Shown: piece by piece, positions 15,535 to 24,321 of the stretch
Layout of the letters: each line of letters begins with the position of its first letter
Numbering within the stretch: position 1 is the stretch's first letter
Virus record (IMG/VR): IMGVR_UViG_3300042430_001758
Location: 1 to 38,178 of that record
DNA length: 38,178 bases
Source: a virus
Reading direction: 5' to 3' (one strand)
Made by a program: the position numbers and the translations under genes
Notes under the pieces: generated by a model
Database searches by the model: none
The model's input: only the letters and a program-made list of their open reading frames with translations
What the model was told of the DNA's origin: nothing

Positions 15535-16374
15535 TTAGTAGCTGATAGATTTCTCTTCTATGTAATCAGATTCCAATGATACCGGATCTTTTGCTGTTGC
15601 AGGATCAGATCCTGCCAACTGGTTCAATATATCACGAATTTCGTTGTTGACCAACGCTTGTGCTTGAGAAAAATCTTTGTGTTTGATGCTGGACACCAGG
15701 CTTGACAAGTGTGTGGTCAAGTCTGTCACCAAGGAACGCTCAGAATCCGTACTGAAAATACTGTCGGGTCCAATTGCTTCCACTGTGGTTTTGATTTCTA
15801 ATACACTGTCAAAAATTTCAATCAGCTTGTTGGCAGCAGATGGATTGCCGGCAGCCGCAGGATAAATGGTCTTGATCAAGTTGCTTTTTTGTGACGGTGT
15901 CATTTCAGGCCATTTGGCACGAATTTCAGTGGCACTGGTCATTCCAGGTCCAAACTGTGCCACAGGCAAGTAGGCCATGTATCCGTGCTGACTCATGGGT
16001 GCAAGTCCGGTACGTTTGTATGGCTGCAGATAAGCAGGTTCGCCATTCTTTTTAACGCCGCCGGCTCGTGGCTGTTGATCAGTATCCTTTTCACTGCGAA
16101 CAAAGATCAGTTGAGTGTCAGCAGGATCGTAAATCTGTGTGATTTCTTCGGCTTTAAACGGGCTCTTGACTTGAATAAATCTGTTGGCAGGTACACCAGC
16201 AGCTTGTGCCAGCATTTTTTTAAGATTAAACGGAAAAGGTCTAGAAGCAGTATCGGCCGTAGCAGCAACAAAAACATCCGCCGACGGAAATGCTGCTTCA
16301 GCAGCATGATACAATGCAGTATGTCCTGCATGCCAGGGATGGAATCCGCCGGGCATAATAACCAATTTTTTCAT
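15535..16374 (-). CDS. Cytidylyltransferase-like nucleotidyltransferase
   Basis: 279 residues. MKKLVIMPGGFHPWHAGHTA contains the HxGH-type signature (H15-A-G-H18 region) of the nucleotidylyltransferase superfamily (NadD, CoaD, TagD). The second signature is MTSATEIRAKW, in the position of the ISSTxIR motif. The domain occupies about the first 170 residues; the C-terminal 110 are helical and unrecognised. It may make an activated sugar, alcohol or NAD precursor for the neighbouring glycosyltransferases. The exact substrate cannot be read from the sequence. Confidence 0.8.
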   Translation of the reverse strand: MKKLVIMPGGFHPWHAGHTALYHAAEAAFPSADVFVAATADTASRPFPFNLKKMLAQAAGVPANRFIQVKSPFKAEEITQIYDPADTQLIFVRSEKDTDQQPRAGGVKKNGEPAYLQPYKRTGLAPMSQHGYMAYLPVAQFGPGMTSATEIRAKWPEMTPSQKSNLIKTIYPAAAGNPSAANKLIEIFDSVLEIKTTVEAIGPDSIFSTDSERSLVTDLTTHLSSLVSSIKHKDFSQAQALVNNEIRDILNQLAGSDPATAKDPVSLESDYIEEKSISY

Positions 16375-16398
16375 TTCGTGAAGCCTGTTTTGATCTTG

Positions 16399-16406
16399 TA
16401 TTTATT
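16399..16406 (-). promoter_or_regulatory. Late-promoter-like box upstream of the cytidylyltransferase gene
   Basis: The minus strand reads AATAAATAC, 7/8 plus the following C of the late consensus, in the 36-nt intergenic gap. The T4 spacing gives a start near 16393 and a leader of about 19 nt. Confidence 0.5.
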
Positions 16407-16410
16407 ATTA

Positions 16411-16848
16411 CTACATGTTTTCTAACATCCAAATATACAGCGGTGCAGAAAATTCAAATTTCACAATACCGTTGCAACCCATGTTGCCAAAAAATTTGTC
16501 AACAACAGGTGCCTGAGATCCGTTAAAATCGTGAGTATATTTACAATTATCAGTAAACAAATGCACCAGTGCAATTTCGTCTAGAGAAAACTCAGAAATC
16601 TCAATCGTGCAATCTTCAACAATGTTTCCTTGATCGTCGATCGCAGTGTGTTCTGGTAGCTTGCCAGACATCTCAATTTCCACAGTGTACTTTTCTTCAT
16701 CAACAGCTGAAAAGGTATGTTGTACTTTGATTTCGTTTTGAGACAATATTTGATCAAAAAATACATGACCGTTTAGTCTTGCAGTTAGTCTTAGATCATT
16801 TCCGGTGGATTTGGCCGTAAAAGCCAGAGTACTAGTATCTTGCGTCAT
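16411..16848 (-). CDS. Conserved hypothetical beta-rich protein
   Basis: 145 residues, alternating beta pattern (DLRLTARLNGHVFFD, KYTVEIEMSGKLPEH, DCTIEISEFSLDEI). It resembles a beta-sandwich or carbohydrate-binding-like fold found in tail-associated phage proteins, but no defined family was recognised. A GAGGC ribosome site precedes the ATG. It groups with the next two small genes, which are also structural in style. Confidence 0.6.
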   Translation of the reverse strand: MTQDTSTLAFTAKSTGNDLRLTARLNGHVFFDQILSQNEIKVQHTFSAVDEEKYTVEIEMSGKLPEHTAIDDQGNIVEDCTIEISEFSLDEIALVHLFTDNCKYTHDFNGSQAPVVDKFFGNMGCNGIVKFEFSAPLYIWMLENM

Positions 16849-16866
16849 GCAATAGCCTCAAATAGA

Positions 16867-17235
16867 TCAGTAACTCAACATGACCTTGGTAATTGTGCCA
16901 GTTTCGAAATCCTCAACTCTGGCTCGAATCCAGGTGAAATTTCCAGTTATGTTTTGGGAAAAATTTTCTGTTGTGGTTTCAGCGGTTGAATCAAAGTCAT
17001 AAACTTGAAACCATTCTTCGTCAACAACAGGAGTACTGGCCAAGGTAGCTTGAATTCGAATACGTCCCTGAAACGCATTCAGAAAAAATGCCACTGTTTG
17101 TAACCCACCAAATCCACCATAGTAATTGGCTGCTTGTTGCTCTACTCCATTCCAGTCTGCACTACTGCCGTCATAATTTCCTGACGGTGTTCCGTAGGTG
17201 GTAGTGGGCAGAAGTTGAAGGGTAGTGGTTTTCAT
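16867..17235 (-). CDS. Probable small virion protein
   Basis: 122 residues, beta-rich and Thr/Tyr/Gly-rich. The segment GGLQTVAFFLNAFQGRIRIQ, then EWFQVYDF and NFTWIRARVEDFETGTITKV, is a pattern often seen in T4-like structural proteins. It begins with an ATGA overlap to the 55-aa gene. Function not known. Confidence 0.65.
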   Translation of the reverse strand: MKTTTLQLLPTTTYGTPSGNYDGSSADWNGVEQQAANYYGGFGGLQTVAFFLNAFQGRIRIQATLASTPVVDEEWFQVYDFDSTAETTTENFSQNITGNFTWIRARVEDFETGTITKVMLSY

Positions 17236-17399
17236 TGTGCAGATTCAACTTCGACAACAACACCAGCGCCTGCCAACTCTTCAGCTACTTGAGCTAGAGC
17301 CGACACAATATCAGCAGTGGCGATAGTAGCACCCGAGTCTGATTCTTTAACCAGTTTGCTAAATGTAATTACAACAGATTCTGTGTGTATTTTGGCCAT
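17232..17399 (-). CDS. 55-residue conserved small phage protein
   Basis: The frame runs from an ATG with an AAGGAAT ribosome site to a TGA overlapping the next ATG. The product MAKIHTESVVITFSKLVKES continues to a helical TADIVSALAQVAEELAG and ends VVVEVESAQ. Alternating beta-alpha-beta periodicity and precise coupling on its downstream side support a real gene. Similar short proteins occur in aquatic T4-like phages from memory. Function unknown. Confidence 0.7.
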   Translation of the reverse strand: MAKIHTESVVITFSKLVKESDSGATIATADIVSALAQVAEELAGAGVVVEVESAQ

Positions 17400-17418
17400 G
17401 TTAATTCCTTATATACCA

Positions 17419-18129
17419 TCACTTATTTACCTCCACCACGGGCATGGTCTTCTGTAAAATACCCGGAGTGATCAAGTTCAGCATCACGACTTCGGACTCG
17501 ATATTGTGATCAACAAAATAGGATCGGCTCATCACCATGGGAGAAAATTTAGTTAAGCGTTTTAACAAAGCCTTACTTACACGCCATTCAGTTTGATTTT
17601 GTAAGAATGTCAACAACTGCTGTTTTTCAGTTTGATTTATGGATTTTTCTCGAAAATATGTACGGTATTGATGCGGACTATTGCGCAACGATACTGTGTT
17701 TTTTGGACGCACAATGCAAGCGTAACGCAAATGCTGGACATGCTGAGGAAAATTTGATATCACGGACAATAGCAACACAACGTTGTTTGTGTAGACATAC
17801 CCGTAACTGCCCGACACCACCAATTTGATTTCCGTCCGATGGGTATTCAGCAATTCTGCCAGTTTGTATAGCAACTCCAGTTTTTCATGATCGATTGCGA
17901 TTTGTTTTTCACGATCGCAATATGGATAAGACCATTGATATTTTTGATGATATCGTCGTGTTATTTCTTTGCAATAATCAGCAGGCAACTTGTCAAGACT
18001 ACGCATGCAGGATATATCTGTCATACGAAGATCAATTCCGTAATGATACTGATCGTAAAACAACCGATCAGTATCCTTGCGTTTGACTTTAACCTCGGGG
18101 TTTAAATCGATCAATGACGATAAATCCAT
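17419..18129 (-). CDS. Conserved hypothetical protein
   Basis: 236 residues from the ATG at 18129; a GTG at 18153 would add eight. It is basic and Tyr/Arg/His-rich with no membrane segment. The DRLFYDQYHYGIDLRM start and the middle RTEIKLVVSGSYGYVYTNN are beta-like; the rest is helical. No domain recognised. The start lies inside the last 41 nt of the ClpA-like gene, so the two are translationally linked. Confidence 0.65.
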   Translation of the reverse strand: MDLSSLIDLNPEVKVKRKDTDRLFYDQYHYGIDLRMTDISCMRSLDKLPADYCKEITRRYHQKYQWSYPYCDREKQIAIDHEKLELLYKLAELLNTHRTEIKLVVSGSYGYVYTNNVVLLLSVISNFPQHVQHLRYACIVRPKNTVSLRNSPHQYRTYFREKSINQTEKQQLLTFLQNQTEWRVSKALLKRLTKFSPMVMSRSYFVDHNIESEVVMLNLITPGILQKTMPVVEVNK

Positions 18130-20380
18130 TGTTATCCACAGTTGGTAAATCACTAGGTGTAATACCTAATACATCACTGACCAGTTTGAGTTCGCCGTCA
18201 ACAACATCAACTGATACTATGCAATCATGCAATTGATCAAACAGGATCTTTTTGCTAAGAGGTACACGAATCAATTGATCAATCTTGCGGCTCAAAGGTC
18301 TAGCACCCATTTTGTTATCGTAACCTTGTTCTGCCAGTAACTCAACAGCAGCTTCGGTCAAATTCAGCTTGATTTTTTTGTCAGACAAGCTTTGTCGCAA
18401 TTCGTCTACAAACTTGACAACAATTTTCTTGATCGAAAGAGAATCCAATTTGTTAAACTTACAAATCATATCAATACGATTACGCAGTTCAGGCTTGAAG
18501 AAATCTTTCACAGCACGATCTTCGCTGCCGGTGCGTTCAAGCTCTTGTCCAAATCCGATATTGTTGTTTTCGTTATCTCTAGCACCCAAATTTGATGTCA
18601 TGATCACAATGGTATTTTTGCAATTTACAGTTTTTCCGTTGCTGGAAGTAATTCTTGCTTCGTCCAACAACTGCAGCAAAATATTTGTAACATCCGGGTG
18701 TGCTTTTTCAATTTCATCAAACAACAAGATACTAAAAGGATTTTTGCTAATGTCACTGATCAATTTGCCGCCGCCTAGATTGCCATCTTCGAATCCCACA
18801 TAGCCCGGAGGTGCGCCAATCAAGCTGGAAACAGTATGCCTTTCTTGATACTCGCTCATGTCGTATTTCAACAACGGCATGTCCAAGTTGGCAGACAACA
18901 GTTTAGCAAGTTCAGTCTTTCCAGTGCCAGTTGGTCCCAAAAATAAGAAGCTGCTCATGGGTCGCTTTTCGTTGCCAATACCAGCCAAGCTGATATACAC
19001 ACGCTCCAACACCTGATCCACCACAGTGTCTTGTCCGTATAATTTTTCTTTGATGTTGGATTCTAGATCAACAATGCGTTGATTGCTCTTGGAATTTTCC
19101 AAACGATCAATTGGAATCCCGGCAATTCTACTCAGCTGCTCCATGACATGTGCAGCGGTAACCGAAACAGTGCCGGCGTCCTTTACACGTTCCCGAGCAC
19201 AGGCAGCATCAATTAGATCGATACTCTTATCAGGATTCTTTTTGTCTGTCATAAATCTGCCACTGAGATCTACAGCACTCACTATAGCATCTGTTTCGAT
19301 CAAGACATTGTGAAATTTTTCCAGCCTTGGACTTAATCCGATCAAGATCTTTTCAGTGGTTTCTGCATCAGGTTCGTCTACTGAAAGTCTATGGAATCTA
19401 CGCATCAGTGCGCGGTCTTTTTCAAACGATTCGTAGTACTCTTCCCAGGTGGTGCTTGCTACCACTTTGAGATTGCCTTTTGTGATTGCTGGCTTCAGCA
19501 TGTTGGCAAAATCTAAACTGGATTGACCATTTGCGCCTGCACCCCGCATGGTATGCGCTTCGTCAATAAACAGTACACAGTTCTTTTTGGTTTCGAGAGC
19601 TTGCAAAATCTGCTTGATTTTGTCTTCGAATTCTCCGCGATACTTTGATCCAGCCAACAAACTGCCAATTTCCAAGGTCCATACTTCGTGTCCTTTAAGG
19701 AAATCAGGAACTTGGTTCCGAGCAATGCGCTGACTGAGACCGTCAATGATGGCAGTCTTGCCCACGCCAGGATCGCCCACCATTAACACATTGGCCTTGA
19801 AGCGGCGAGCCAACACCGTGACCATTTCTTCAATTTCCTTATCACGGCCAATAACTGGTTCTAATCGATCTTCGGCTGCCAACTTGGTCAAATTGGTGCA
19901 GTGTTCTTCCAGTACTTCGTTGGCCTGTTCGGTGCTGATCTCGTAAGTGTTTTGTCCTTGATTTTGTTCCCAGAAGCGAATAAACTCTGTGCGTGTGACT
20001 CCGTGCTTGAGAAAAAAGTACTGAGCGTGACTGTTTGTTTCGCTCATGATGGCCAGATACAGATCTGCAGTGGTCACTGCTCTGCGTCCTGTAAACAGGA
20101 CCTGTGTAAGTGCCCGATTGAACACACGTTCAAGAGCATTGGTCTTGCGAGGTTGATTGTCAGTTGTTGTTTTCTTTGACGGCAGCGCATCTAGATAGGT
20201 CTGCACATCATGTTCAAAGGCAGCAACATCGGTTCCAAATTTTTGCAACACTGATCGAAATGGATTGTGCCGAATCAACGATAATACCAGATGTTCTGTT
20301 AGCACATATTCATGTCGTTTACTGGCAGCAATTCGAACTGCTTGTTCGATAATCTTTTCAATCTCTGGGTTGTTCTGCAT
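18089..20380 (-). CDS. clpA: ClpA-like AAA+ unfoldase with IGF loop
   Basis: 763 residues from the ATG at 20380, which is inside the last codons of def. It has an N-domain (about 1-140), a first AAA+ module (Walker A GDPGVGKT at 202-209, Walker B VLFIDEA at 269-275) and a second (Walker A GPTGTGKT at 482-489, Walker B LLFDEIE). There is no long ClpB-type middle coiled coil. NNIGFGQE (I608 G609 F610) lies where ClpA carries its IGL loop that docks on ClpP; IGF is the ClpX version. Expected role: unfold proteins and feed host ClpP. No phage ClpP is seen here. The gene follows def and dnaJ, a protein-quality group. Confidence 0.93.
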   Translation of the reverse strand: MQNNPEIEKIIEQAVRIAASKRHEYVLTEHLVLSLIRHNPFRSVLQKFGTDVAAFEHDVQTYLDALPSKKTTTDNQPRKTNALERVFNRALTQVLFTGRRAVTTADLYLAIMSETNSHAQYFFLKHGVTRTEFIRFWEQNQGQNTYEISTEQANEVLEEHCTNLTKLAAEDRLEPVIGRDKEIEEMVTVLARRFKANVLMVGDPGVGKTAIIDGLSQRIARNQVPDFLKGHEVWTLEIGSLLAGSKYRGEFEDKIKQILQALETKKNCVLFIDEAHTMRGAGANGQSSLDFANMLKPAITKGNLKVVASTTWEEYYESFEKDRALMRRFHRLSVDEPDAETTEKILIGLSPRLEKFHNVLIETDAIVSAVDLSGRFMTDKKNPDKSIDLIDAACARERVKDAGTVSVTAAHVMEQLSRIAGIPIDRLENSKSNQRIVDLESNIKEKLYGQDTVVDQVLERVYISLAGIGNEKRPMSSFLFLGPTGTGKTELAKLLSANLDMPLLKYDMSEYQERHTVSSLIGAPPGYVGFEDGNLGGGKLISDISKNPFSILLFDEIEKAHPDVTNILLQLLDEARITSSNGKTVNCKNTIVIMTSNLGARDNENNNIGFGQELERTGSEDRAVKDFFKPELRNRIDMICKFNKLDSLSIKKIVVKFVDELRQSLSDKKIKLNLTEAAVELLAEQGYDNKMGARPLSRKIDQLIRVPLSKKILFDQLHDCIVSVDVVDGELKLVSDVLGITPSDLPTVDNNGFIVIDRFKPRG

Positions 20381-20810
20381 TTTGTTCCTTGTATCGATCC
20401 CACATTGTAATACCATTTAAGTGATCTAGCTCGTGTTGAAAACATCTGCTAGCCAGCCCTATTAATTCTTCTATATGTTCTTTTTGATAAGCATCGTAAT
20501 AGCGTACAGTTATTACATCTGGACGTTTTATTATACACTGTTCGCCTTTAAAACTCAAGCATCCTTCTTGAAATTCCACCTGGTTGTTGCCAAATGCCAA
20601 CACTTCTGGATTAAAACAGTCCCAATCACGGCCGTTGACGTGCATTACAAAACAACGGTCTCGCAACCCAACTTGATTGGCTGCCAGGCCAATTGCGTCT
20701 TGTTGTGTCATTAATTCTCGCAGCCGCCGTGCCAGGTTCAAGTTGTTTGTTGTATTACTGACAACCATGGGTTTCAGTACCAGTTTTAGTGTTCTACGAG
20801 TAAGTTGCAT
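20358..20810 (-). CDS. def: Peptide deformylase
   Basis: 150 residues. It removes the formyl group from the N-terminal Met of new proteins. All three signatures are present: GLAANQVG (41-48), EGCLS with C84, and QHELDH with H126, E127 and H130 that bind the metal. Length is typical of phage deformylases, which are shorter than bacterial ones at the C-terminus. It lies between the DnaJ-like gene (9 nt) and the ClpA-like gene (overlap). An AATAAATA box lies 6 nt before the ATG but contains the DnaJ stop codon, so it may be fortuitous. Confidence 0.95.
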   Translation of the reverse strand: MQLTRRTLKLVLKPMVVSNTTNNLNLARRLRELMTQQDAIGLAANQVGLRDRCFVMHVNGRDWDCFNPEVLAFGNNQVEFQEGCLSFKGEQCIIKRPDVITVRYYDAYQKEHIEELIGLASRCFQHELDHLNGITMWDRYKEQNAEQPRD

Positions 20811-20819
20811 ATTGAATAT

Positions 20820-21611
20820 TTATTGACCTCGAGACTTGCGTATGGCATCCTTGATTGAGTTGTCAATGGGAGTAATTAATTTACCTTGTAATTTAACCAA
20901 CAAATCGCCTGACGGATGTTTAGTAGCTGCACCCGGCAATTGTCGAACCGGTAGGCCTCGTCCACGTGCTCGCAGCACTGTGCCAGGTTGAGTTTCGGGT
21001 GGTACAGTTATGGCCAGTTCATTGCCTAACACATCTGAAAATGTAATTTCGCAACCCAATATCAAATCCCATATATCAACCGAACGTTCGGACAACAAGT
21101 TGGTGCCTTCCACTCGCCAAACAGCATCGGGTCTAATGCGATAGTTGACCACTAGATCTTGCCCGCCTGGCGCCAGTCCCGGATATCGTAAACTGTCATT
21201 GTCGTTGACTCCAACAGGAATATGTATTTCAACATTGGTTATGGCAGATCCAACTTGAAGTGCAATAGTTCTAGGTCCTCCAGTCATTACATCAGCCAGT
21301 GATATCCAAATAGAAACTCTAGGTGGCGGCCTACGTGCAGAGCGTAAATCTGCGCCAAACATGTCAAATATAGCATCAAAATCAAAATGTGTGCTGCCTG
21401 CGCTGCCAAACCTACCGGCAGCAGGATTGTCATATGCTTGTTTTTTTGCAACATCCGAAAGCACTGCATAAGCTTCTTGTATTTCTTGAAATTTAGAAAT
21501 ATCTCCGCCGCGATCTGGATGATGTTTCATGGCCAGACTGCGATATGCTCGTTTGATATCATCAGCAGAAGCTGTGCGTTCAACGCCTAAGGTGTTATAG
21601 TAATCTTTCAC
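20820..21611 (-). CDS. DnaJ/CbpA-like co-chaperone
   Basis: 263 residues. A J domain occupies residues 1-65 with the HPD motif at 31-33 (KHHPDRGGD), which stimulates Hsp70 ATPase. A short Gly/Ser/Arg linker follows, then a DnaJ C-terminal substrate-binding fold from about residue 95. There is no CxxCxGxG zinc finger, so it is of the CbpA type. Expected partner: host DnaK. It is upstream of def and clpA, in the same unit. Confidence 0.88.
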   Translation of the reverse strand: MKDYYNTLGVERTASADDIKRAYRSLAMKHHPDRGGDISKFQEIQEAYAVLSDVAKKQAYDNPAAGRFGSAGSTHFDFDAIFDMFGADLRSARRPPPRVSIWISLADVMTGGPRTIALQVGSAITNVEIHIPVGVNDNDSLRYPGLAPGGQDLVVNYRIRPDAVWRVEGTNLLSERSVDIWDLILGCEITFSDVLGNELAITVPPETQPGTVLRARGRGLPVRQLPGAATKHPSGDLLVKLQGKLITPIDNSIKDAIRKSRGQ

Positions 21612-21642
21612 AATTTAATTATAGATGATTATCAACTGTGTG

Positions 21643-22299
21643 TCAAGGCTGATCTAGTATTTTTTTTGCAACTGGCAATATAATATCAGCTGCTGCAGCA
21701 TGAGCAGGATCCAATGGATGCCAACCGGCGCTGATGGGATAATTGTGTGATCGGCTCCAATCTAAAAAAGTCTGGTTGTCAAACAAGTGCAAGTATGGTT
21801 GTACGTATTGTTGCAAGGACACAATTGCATCACTATGGTGCCAGGTTTGATCCAACATCAACGGGTCCATGTAAGTCATTAAAAAAGGTATGCGTTTTTG
21901 ATTTAACACATCAATAGCTGTACGTATATGAATCAGTGTCGACAACTTGTCAACATATTCAGACTGTAATTTTCGATAATAAAATTCAGCTGCGGCAGAA
22001 TCGTCAACCGGCAAAAGAGTTTGCCAACAATCTTGTTCTTGATAATCAAATCGATCAATCCAGGTCCAGCTGATGACAAAAAAGTCTTGAACAGCAGATT
22101 CGGCTTGGTTTAACACCTGTTCTAAAATTCGCAAGTTTCCGATACCAGGAAAGGCATGACAATCATAGCGTATTTTTAGTTGACGAGATAGTACAGCGGG
22201 CCAGGCCATTCTACTGTAAGGGGCACATCCACCGATTCGGCCCGAGTCAGGTAAATCACTACCCCAGATGAAGCTACACCCAAAACTTTTGAGAATCAT
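21643..22299 (-). CDS. SGNH-type hydrolase
   Basis: 218 residues. KSFGCSFIWGSDLPD carries the nucleophile Ser (S9) block, FPGIGN the Gly/Asn block, and HPLDPAH near the C-terminus the Asp-His block of SGNH hydrolases. Substrates could be acyl or acetyl groups on glycans or lipids. The family is common in aquatic phages. A 26-nt gap separates it from the preceding gene. Confidence 0.75.
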   Translation of the reverse strand: MILKSFGCSFIWGSDLPDSGRIGGCAPYSRMAWPAVLSRQLKIRYDCHAFPGIGNLRILEQVLNQAESAVQDFFVISWTWIDRFDYQEQDCWQTLLPVDDSAAAEFYYRKLQSEYVDKLSTLIHIRTAIDVLNQKRIPFLMTYMDPLMLDQTWHHSDAIVSLQQYVQPYLHLFDNQTFLDWSRSHNYPISAGWHPLDPAHAAAADIILPVAKKILDQP

Positions 22300-22325
22300 A
22301 ATTTTGTAAATTCTATTGTGTAGTA

Positions 22326-22895
22326 TTATATACCGGCTGCTGCTTGTAACTGACGAATATCTTTTTCTCGTTCGTGAATTGCCACAGTATCTAGTCCGGC
22401 AGCAGATCTCATTTCATTTAGGTCTGATTCTTTTTGCTTGCGATAATCTTTGGGACTGAGCGGAACAGTGCGATCAAATACTTCGGAACTGAAGGGAATA
22501 TCTTTGCCGTCGTAATGCATGTTCCAATCTGTAGAGTCGTATTCTGTAAGTGTGGATAAATCATCCACAGCTTCAGCCAAGTTTCGACCGGCTGCACTGC
22601 GGCGGCGCAATTCAATATAGACCAAAAATCTTCCGGGTTTGATTTCGCCTGGACTTACATCTGCATCCAGCACCCAATCATAGCCTTTCTCGAACCAATT
22701 CATCAAGTCAGTAGCAGCCGCCTTGCTGCGTACAAAAAAACTGACAACAATAATGTCATCGTCGTCGCCCATTTTAGACGAAAATTCGTCAATATGCATG
22801 GTAGGCTTCATCATGCCTACCAAGTCCTTGTATTCCAGTCCTTCAAACAGCTGGTTGGATTGACGGTTGAGCGGCTGGTTGTTCATTGGTTTCAT
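22326..22895 (-). CDS. Conserved hypothetical T4-like phage protein
   Basis: 189 residues from the ATG at 22895, chosen for an AGGAA ribosome site 10 nt upstream; a TTG at 22919 and an ATG at 22886 are alternatives. The core FEGLEYKDLVGMMKPTMHID, DDDDIIVVSFFVRS and WVLDADVSPGEIKPGRFLVY look like an alpha/beta fold conserved in aquatic T4-like phages. The C-terminus is a charged helix. Function unknown. The start overlaps the preceding gene by about 50 nt. Confidence 0.65.
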   Translation of the reverse strand: MKPMNNQPLNRQSNQLFEGLEYKDLVGMMKPTMHIDEFSSKMGDDDDIIVVSFFVRSKAAATDLMNWFEKGYDWVLDADVSPGEIKPGRFLVYIELRRRSAAGRNLAEAVDDLSTLTEYDSTDWNMHYDGKDIPFSSEVFDRTVPLSPKDYRKQKESDLNEMRSAAGLDTVAIHEREKDIRQLQAAAGI

Positions 22896-23433
22896 CTTTT
22901 TTAAATTCCTGTTGATCAAGGTCTTCTTGGTATGCCGAATCGAGATCCTCTAGATCAATCAACTGGTCTTCCATTTCTATAGACCCTGTACGTATATCGT
23001 TCATGAGTGCTTTGGGTATAACGATTTCCACCAACCACACTTTTTTCTCTACCAATCGAGCTTTGTGTGTGCCTGGAACAAAATCATCAGGTTCTTCGAT
23101 CTTGATGGGAATTTTAATTGTGGTTTTTTTGTACTTTATGGTACAATCAAACGGCAGCAGGCGTCTGGCACCGCGTGGGTCCGGCATAAGCTTTTCAGGC
23201 CACATAAAAATACAAGCAACCTTGTATTTTCTGACTTCGGGGCCGGCAACCAATTCTCCCAATTGCCAGTTTTTAAACGCATATAGATCTAGTTCATCTA
23301 GCACACGCTCAAAATCCAACAACGTCAACAGACTACCGTCTGACAGATAGAGATTTTTAATGTTGTCGGCAACCATCCAGTAATCAGCATGGTCTTTGAA
23401 TATATCGGAATCGAGTTTTGAATTAAGTGACAT
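22843..23433 (-). CDS. Conserved hypothetical T4-like phage protein
   Basis: 196 residues. An alpha/beta N-terminal 140 residues (VADNIKNLYLSDGSLLTLLD, ELVAGPEVRKYKVACIFMWP) is followed by an acidic, Gln/Pro-rich tail. No recognised domain. It is the first gene after the strong late promoter box at 23439-23446, and its ATG coincides with the predicted transcription start, so the mRNA would have no leader; no ribosome site is visible. Confidence 0.7.
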   Translation of the reverse strand: MSLNSKLDSDIFKDHADYWMVADNIKNLYLSDGSLLTLLDFERVLDELDLYAFKNWQLGELVAGPEVRKYKVACIFMWPEKLMPDPRGARRLLPFDCTIKYKKTTIKIPIKIEEPDDFVPGTHKARLVEKKVWLVEIVIPKALMNDIRTGSIEMEDQLIDLEDLDSAYQEDLDQQEFKKDETNEQPAAQPSIQPAV

Positions 23434-23438
23434 AATGT

Positions 23439-23446
23439 TATTTATA
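23439..23446 (-). promoter_or_regulatory. Late promoter, perfect TATAAATA
   Basis: The minus strand reads TATAAATAACATTATG. The octamer is a perfect T4 late box, and the five bases after it place +1 on the A of the ATG at 23433. Confidence 0.7.
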
Positions 23447-23549
23447 ACAAAACTGCACTGTTGTATTTTTGAATTTGATGTAGCGTAGCCTAATACTTAT
23501 GACCAAATACAATCAATAACACAGCATATTAAACTGATTTGGTTCGGCA

Positions 23550-23557
23550 GTTAAATA
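23550..23557 (+). promoter_or_regulatory. Late-promoter-like box for phoH
   Basis: GTTAAATACTTTCATG. The box matches TATAAATA 6/8 plus the following C. The T4 spacing puts +1 on the A of an ATG at 23563. The same GTTAAATA octamer occurs before the plus-strand gene at 32606. Confidence 0.45.
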
Positions 23558-23562
23558 CTTTC

Positions 23563-24321
23563 ATGTTCAGAGGAGAAACTGATTTGAGCAGAGCACGCGG
23601 AGTTAAGGCGCAACGCCGGCAGCATGATACAGTAGTAGAAAACACCATAGATTTTGACAGAGCAAGACCCCGATCGAGAAATGTAGAAGTTGTTCCCAAA
23701 AGTAGGGGACAAGAAACTCTCGTGTTGGCGTTAAATGACGAAAGCTTGCATATAACTATAGCAGTAGGTCCTGCCGGTACTGGCAAAACTTACTTGGCCA
23801 TGCAAGCTGCAATACGTGCATTACGCACAGGTAAAATTGACAAGATCGTTCTAACTCGACCTGCAGTGGGAGTAGACGATGAAAAGCATGGTTTTCTGCC
23901 TGGTGACTTGAATCAGAAAATGGAACCATGGACCCGCCCTTTATTGGATGTCTTACATGAATACTATTCGCCTAAAGATGTTGCCAAAATGCTGGAGGAT
24001 CAAATTATTGAAATATCGCCCTTGGCATTCATGCGGGGTCGTACCTTTAAACAAGCCTGGATCGTGGCCGACGAAATGCAGAACGCCACTCCAAACCAAA
24101 TGAAAATGCTGTTGACTCGAATTGGTGAGGGCAGTAGAATTGTAGTGACCGGTGACGTAGAACAGGCTGATCGTAAAAATCCCGACAATGGCTTGTTAGA
24201 CATTGCTACCAGATTAGAACAGTCACCCACCGACGGACTTAGAGTGTGTCGATTGGGCGCCAAAGATGTTCAAAGACACCCAATCATTACTAGTGTGCTA
24301 AAGATCTACGGCAGCGATTAA
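23563..24321 (+). CDS. phoH: PhoH-like ATPase
   Basis: 252 residues from the ATG at 23563. A TTG at 23584 preceded by a strong AGAGGAG site (8-nt spacing) gives an in-frame 245-residue form and may be the main start. Walker A is GPAGTGKTYLA, Walker B is AWIVADEMQNA, and sensor region MLLTRIGEGSRIVVTGD follows. PhoH is a P-loop NTPase found widely in aquatic phages; its role is uncertain (RNA or nucleotide metabolism, phosphate-stress regulon in bacteria). It is a single plus-strand gene whose stop overlaps the 3' end of the converging HAD gene. Confidence 0.93.
   Translation: MFRGETDLSRARGVKAQRRQHDTVVENTIDFDRARPRSRNVEVVPKSRGQETLVLALNDESLHITIAVGPAGTGKTYLAMQAAIRALRTGKIDKIVLTRPAVGVDDEKHGFLPGDLNQKMEPWTRPLLDVLHEYYSPKDVAKMLEDQIIEISPLAFMRGRTFKQAWIVADEMQNATPNQMKMLLTRIGEGSRIVVTGDVEQADRKNPDNGLLDIATRLEQSPTDGLRVCRLGAKDVQRHPIITSVLKIYGSD

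Noticed and set aside
20817-20824. AATAAATA box before def
   Set aside because: It includes the stop codon of the DnaJ-like gene and has a 6-nt rather than 5-nt spacing; could be real but not distinguishable from chance.
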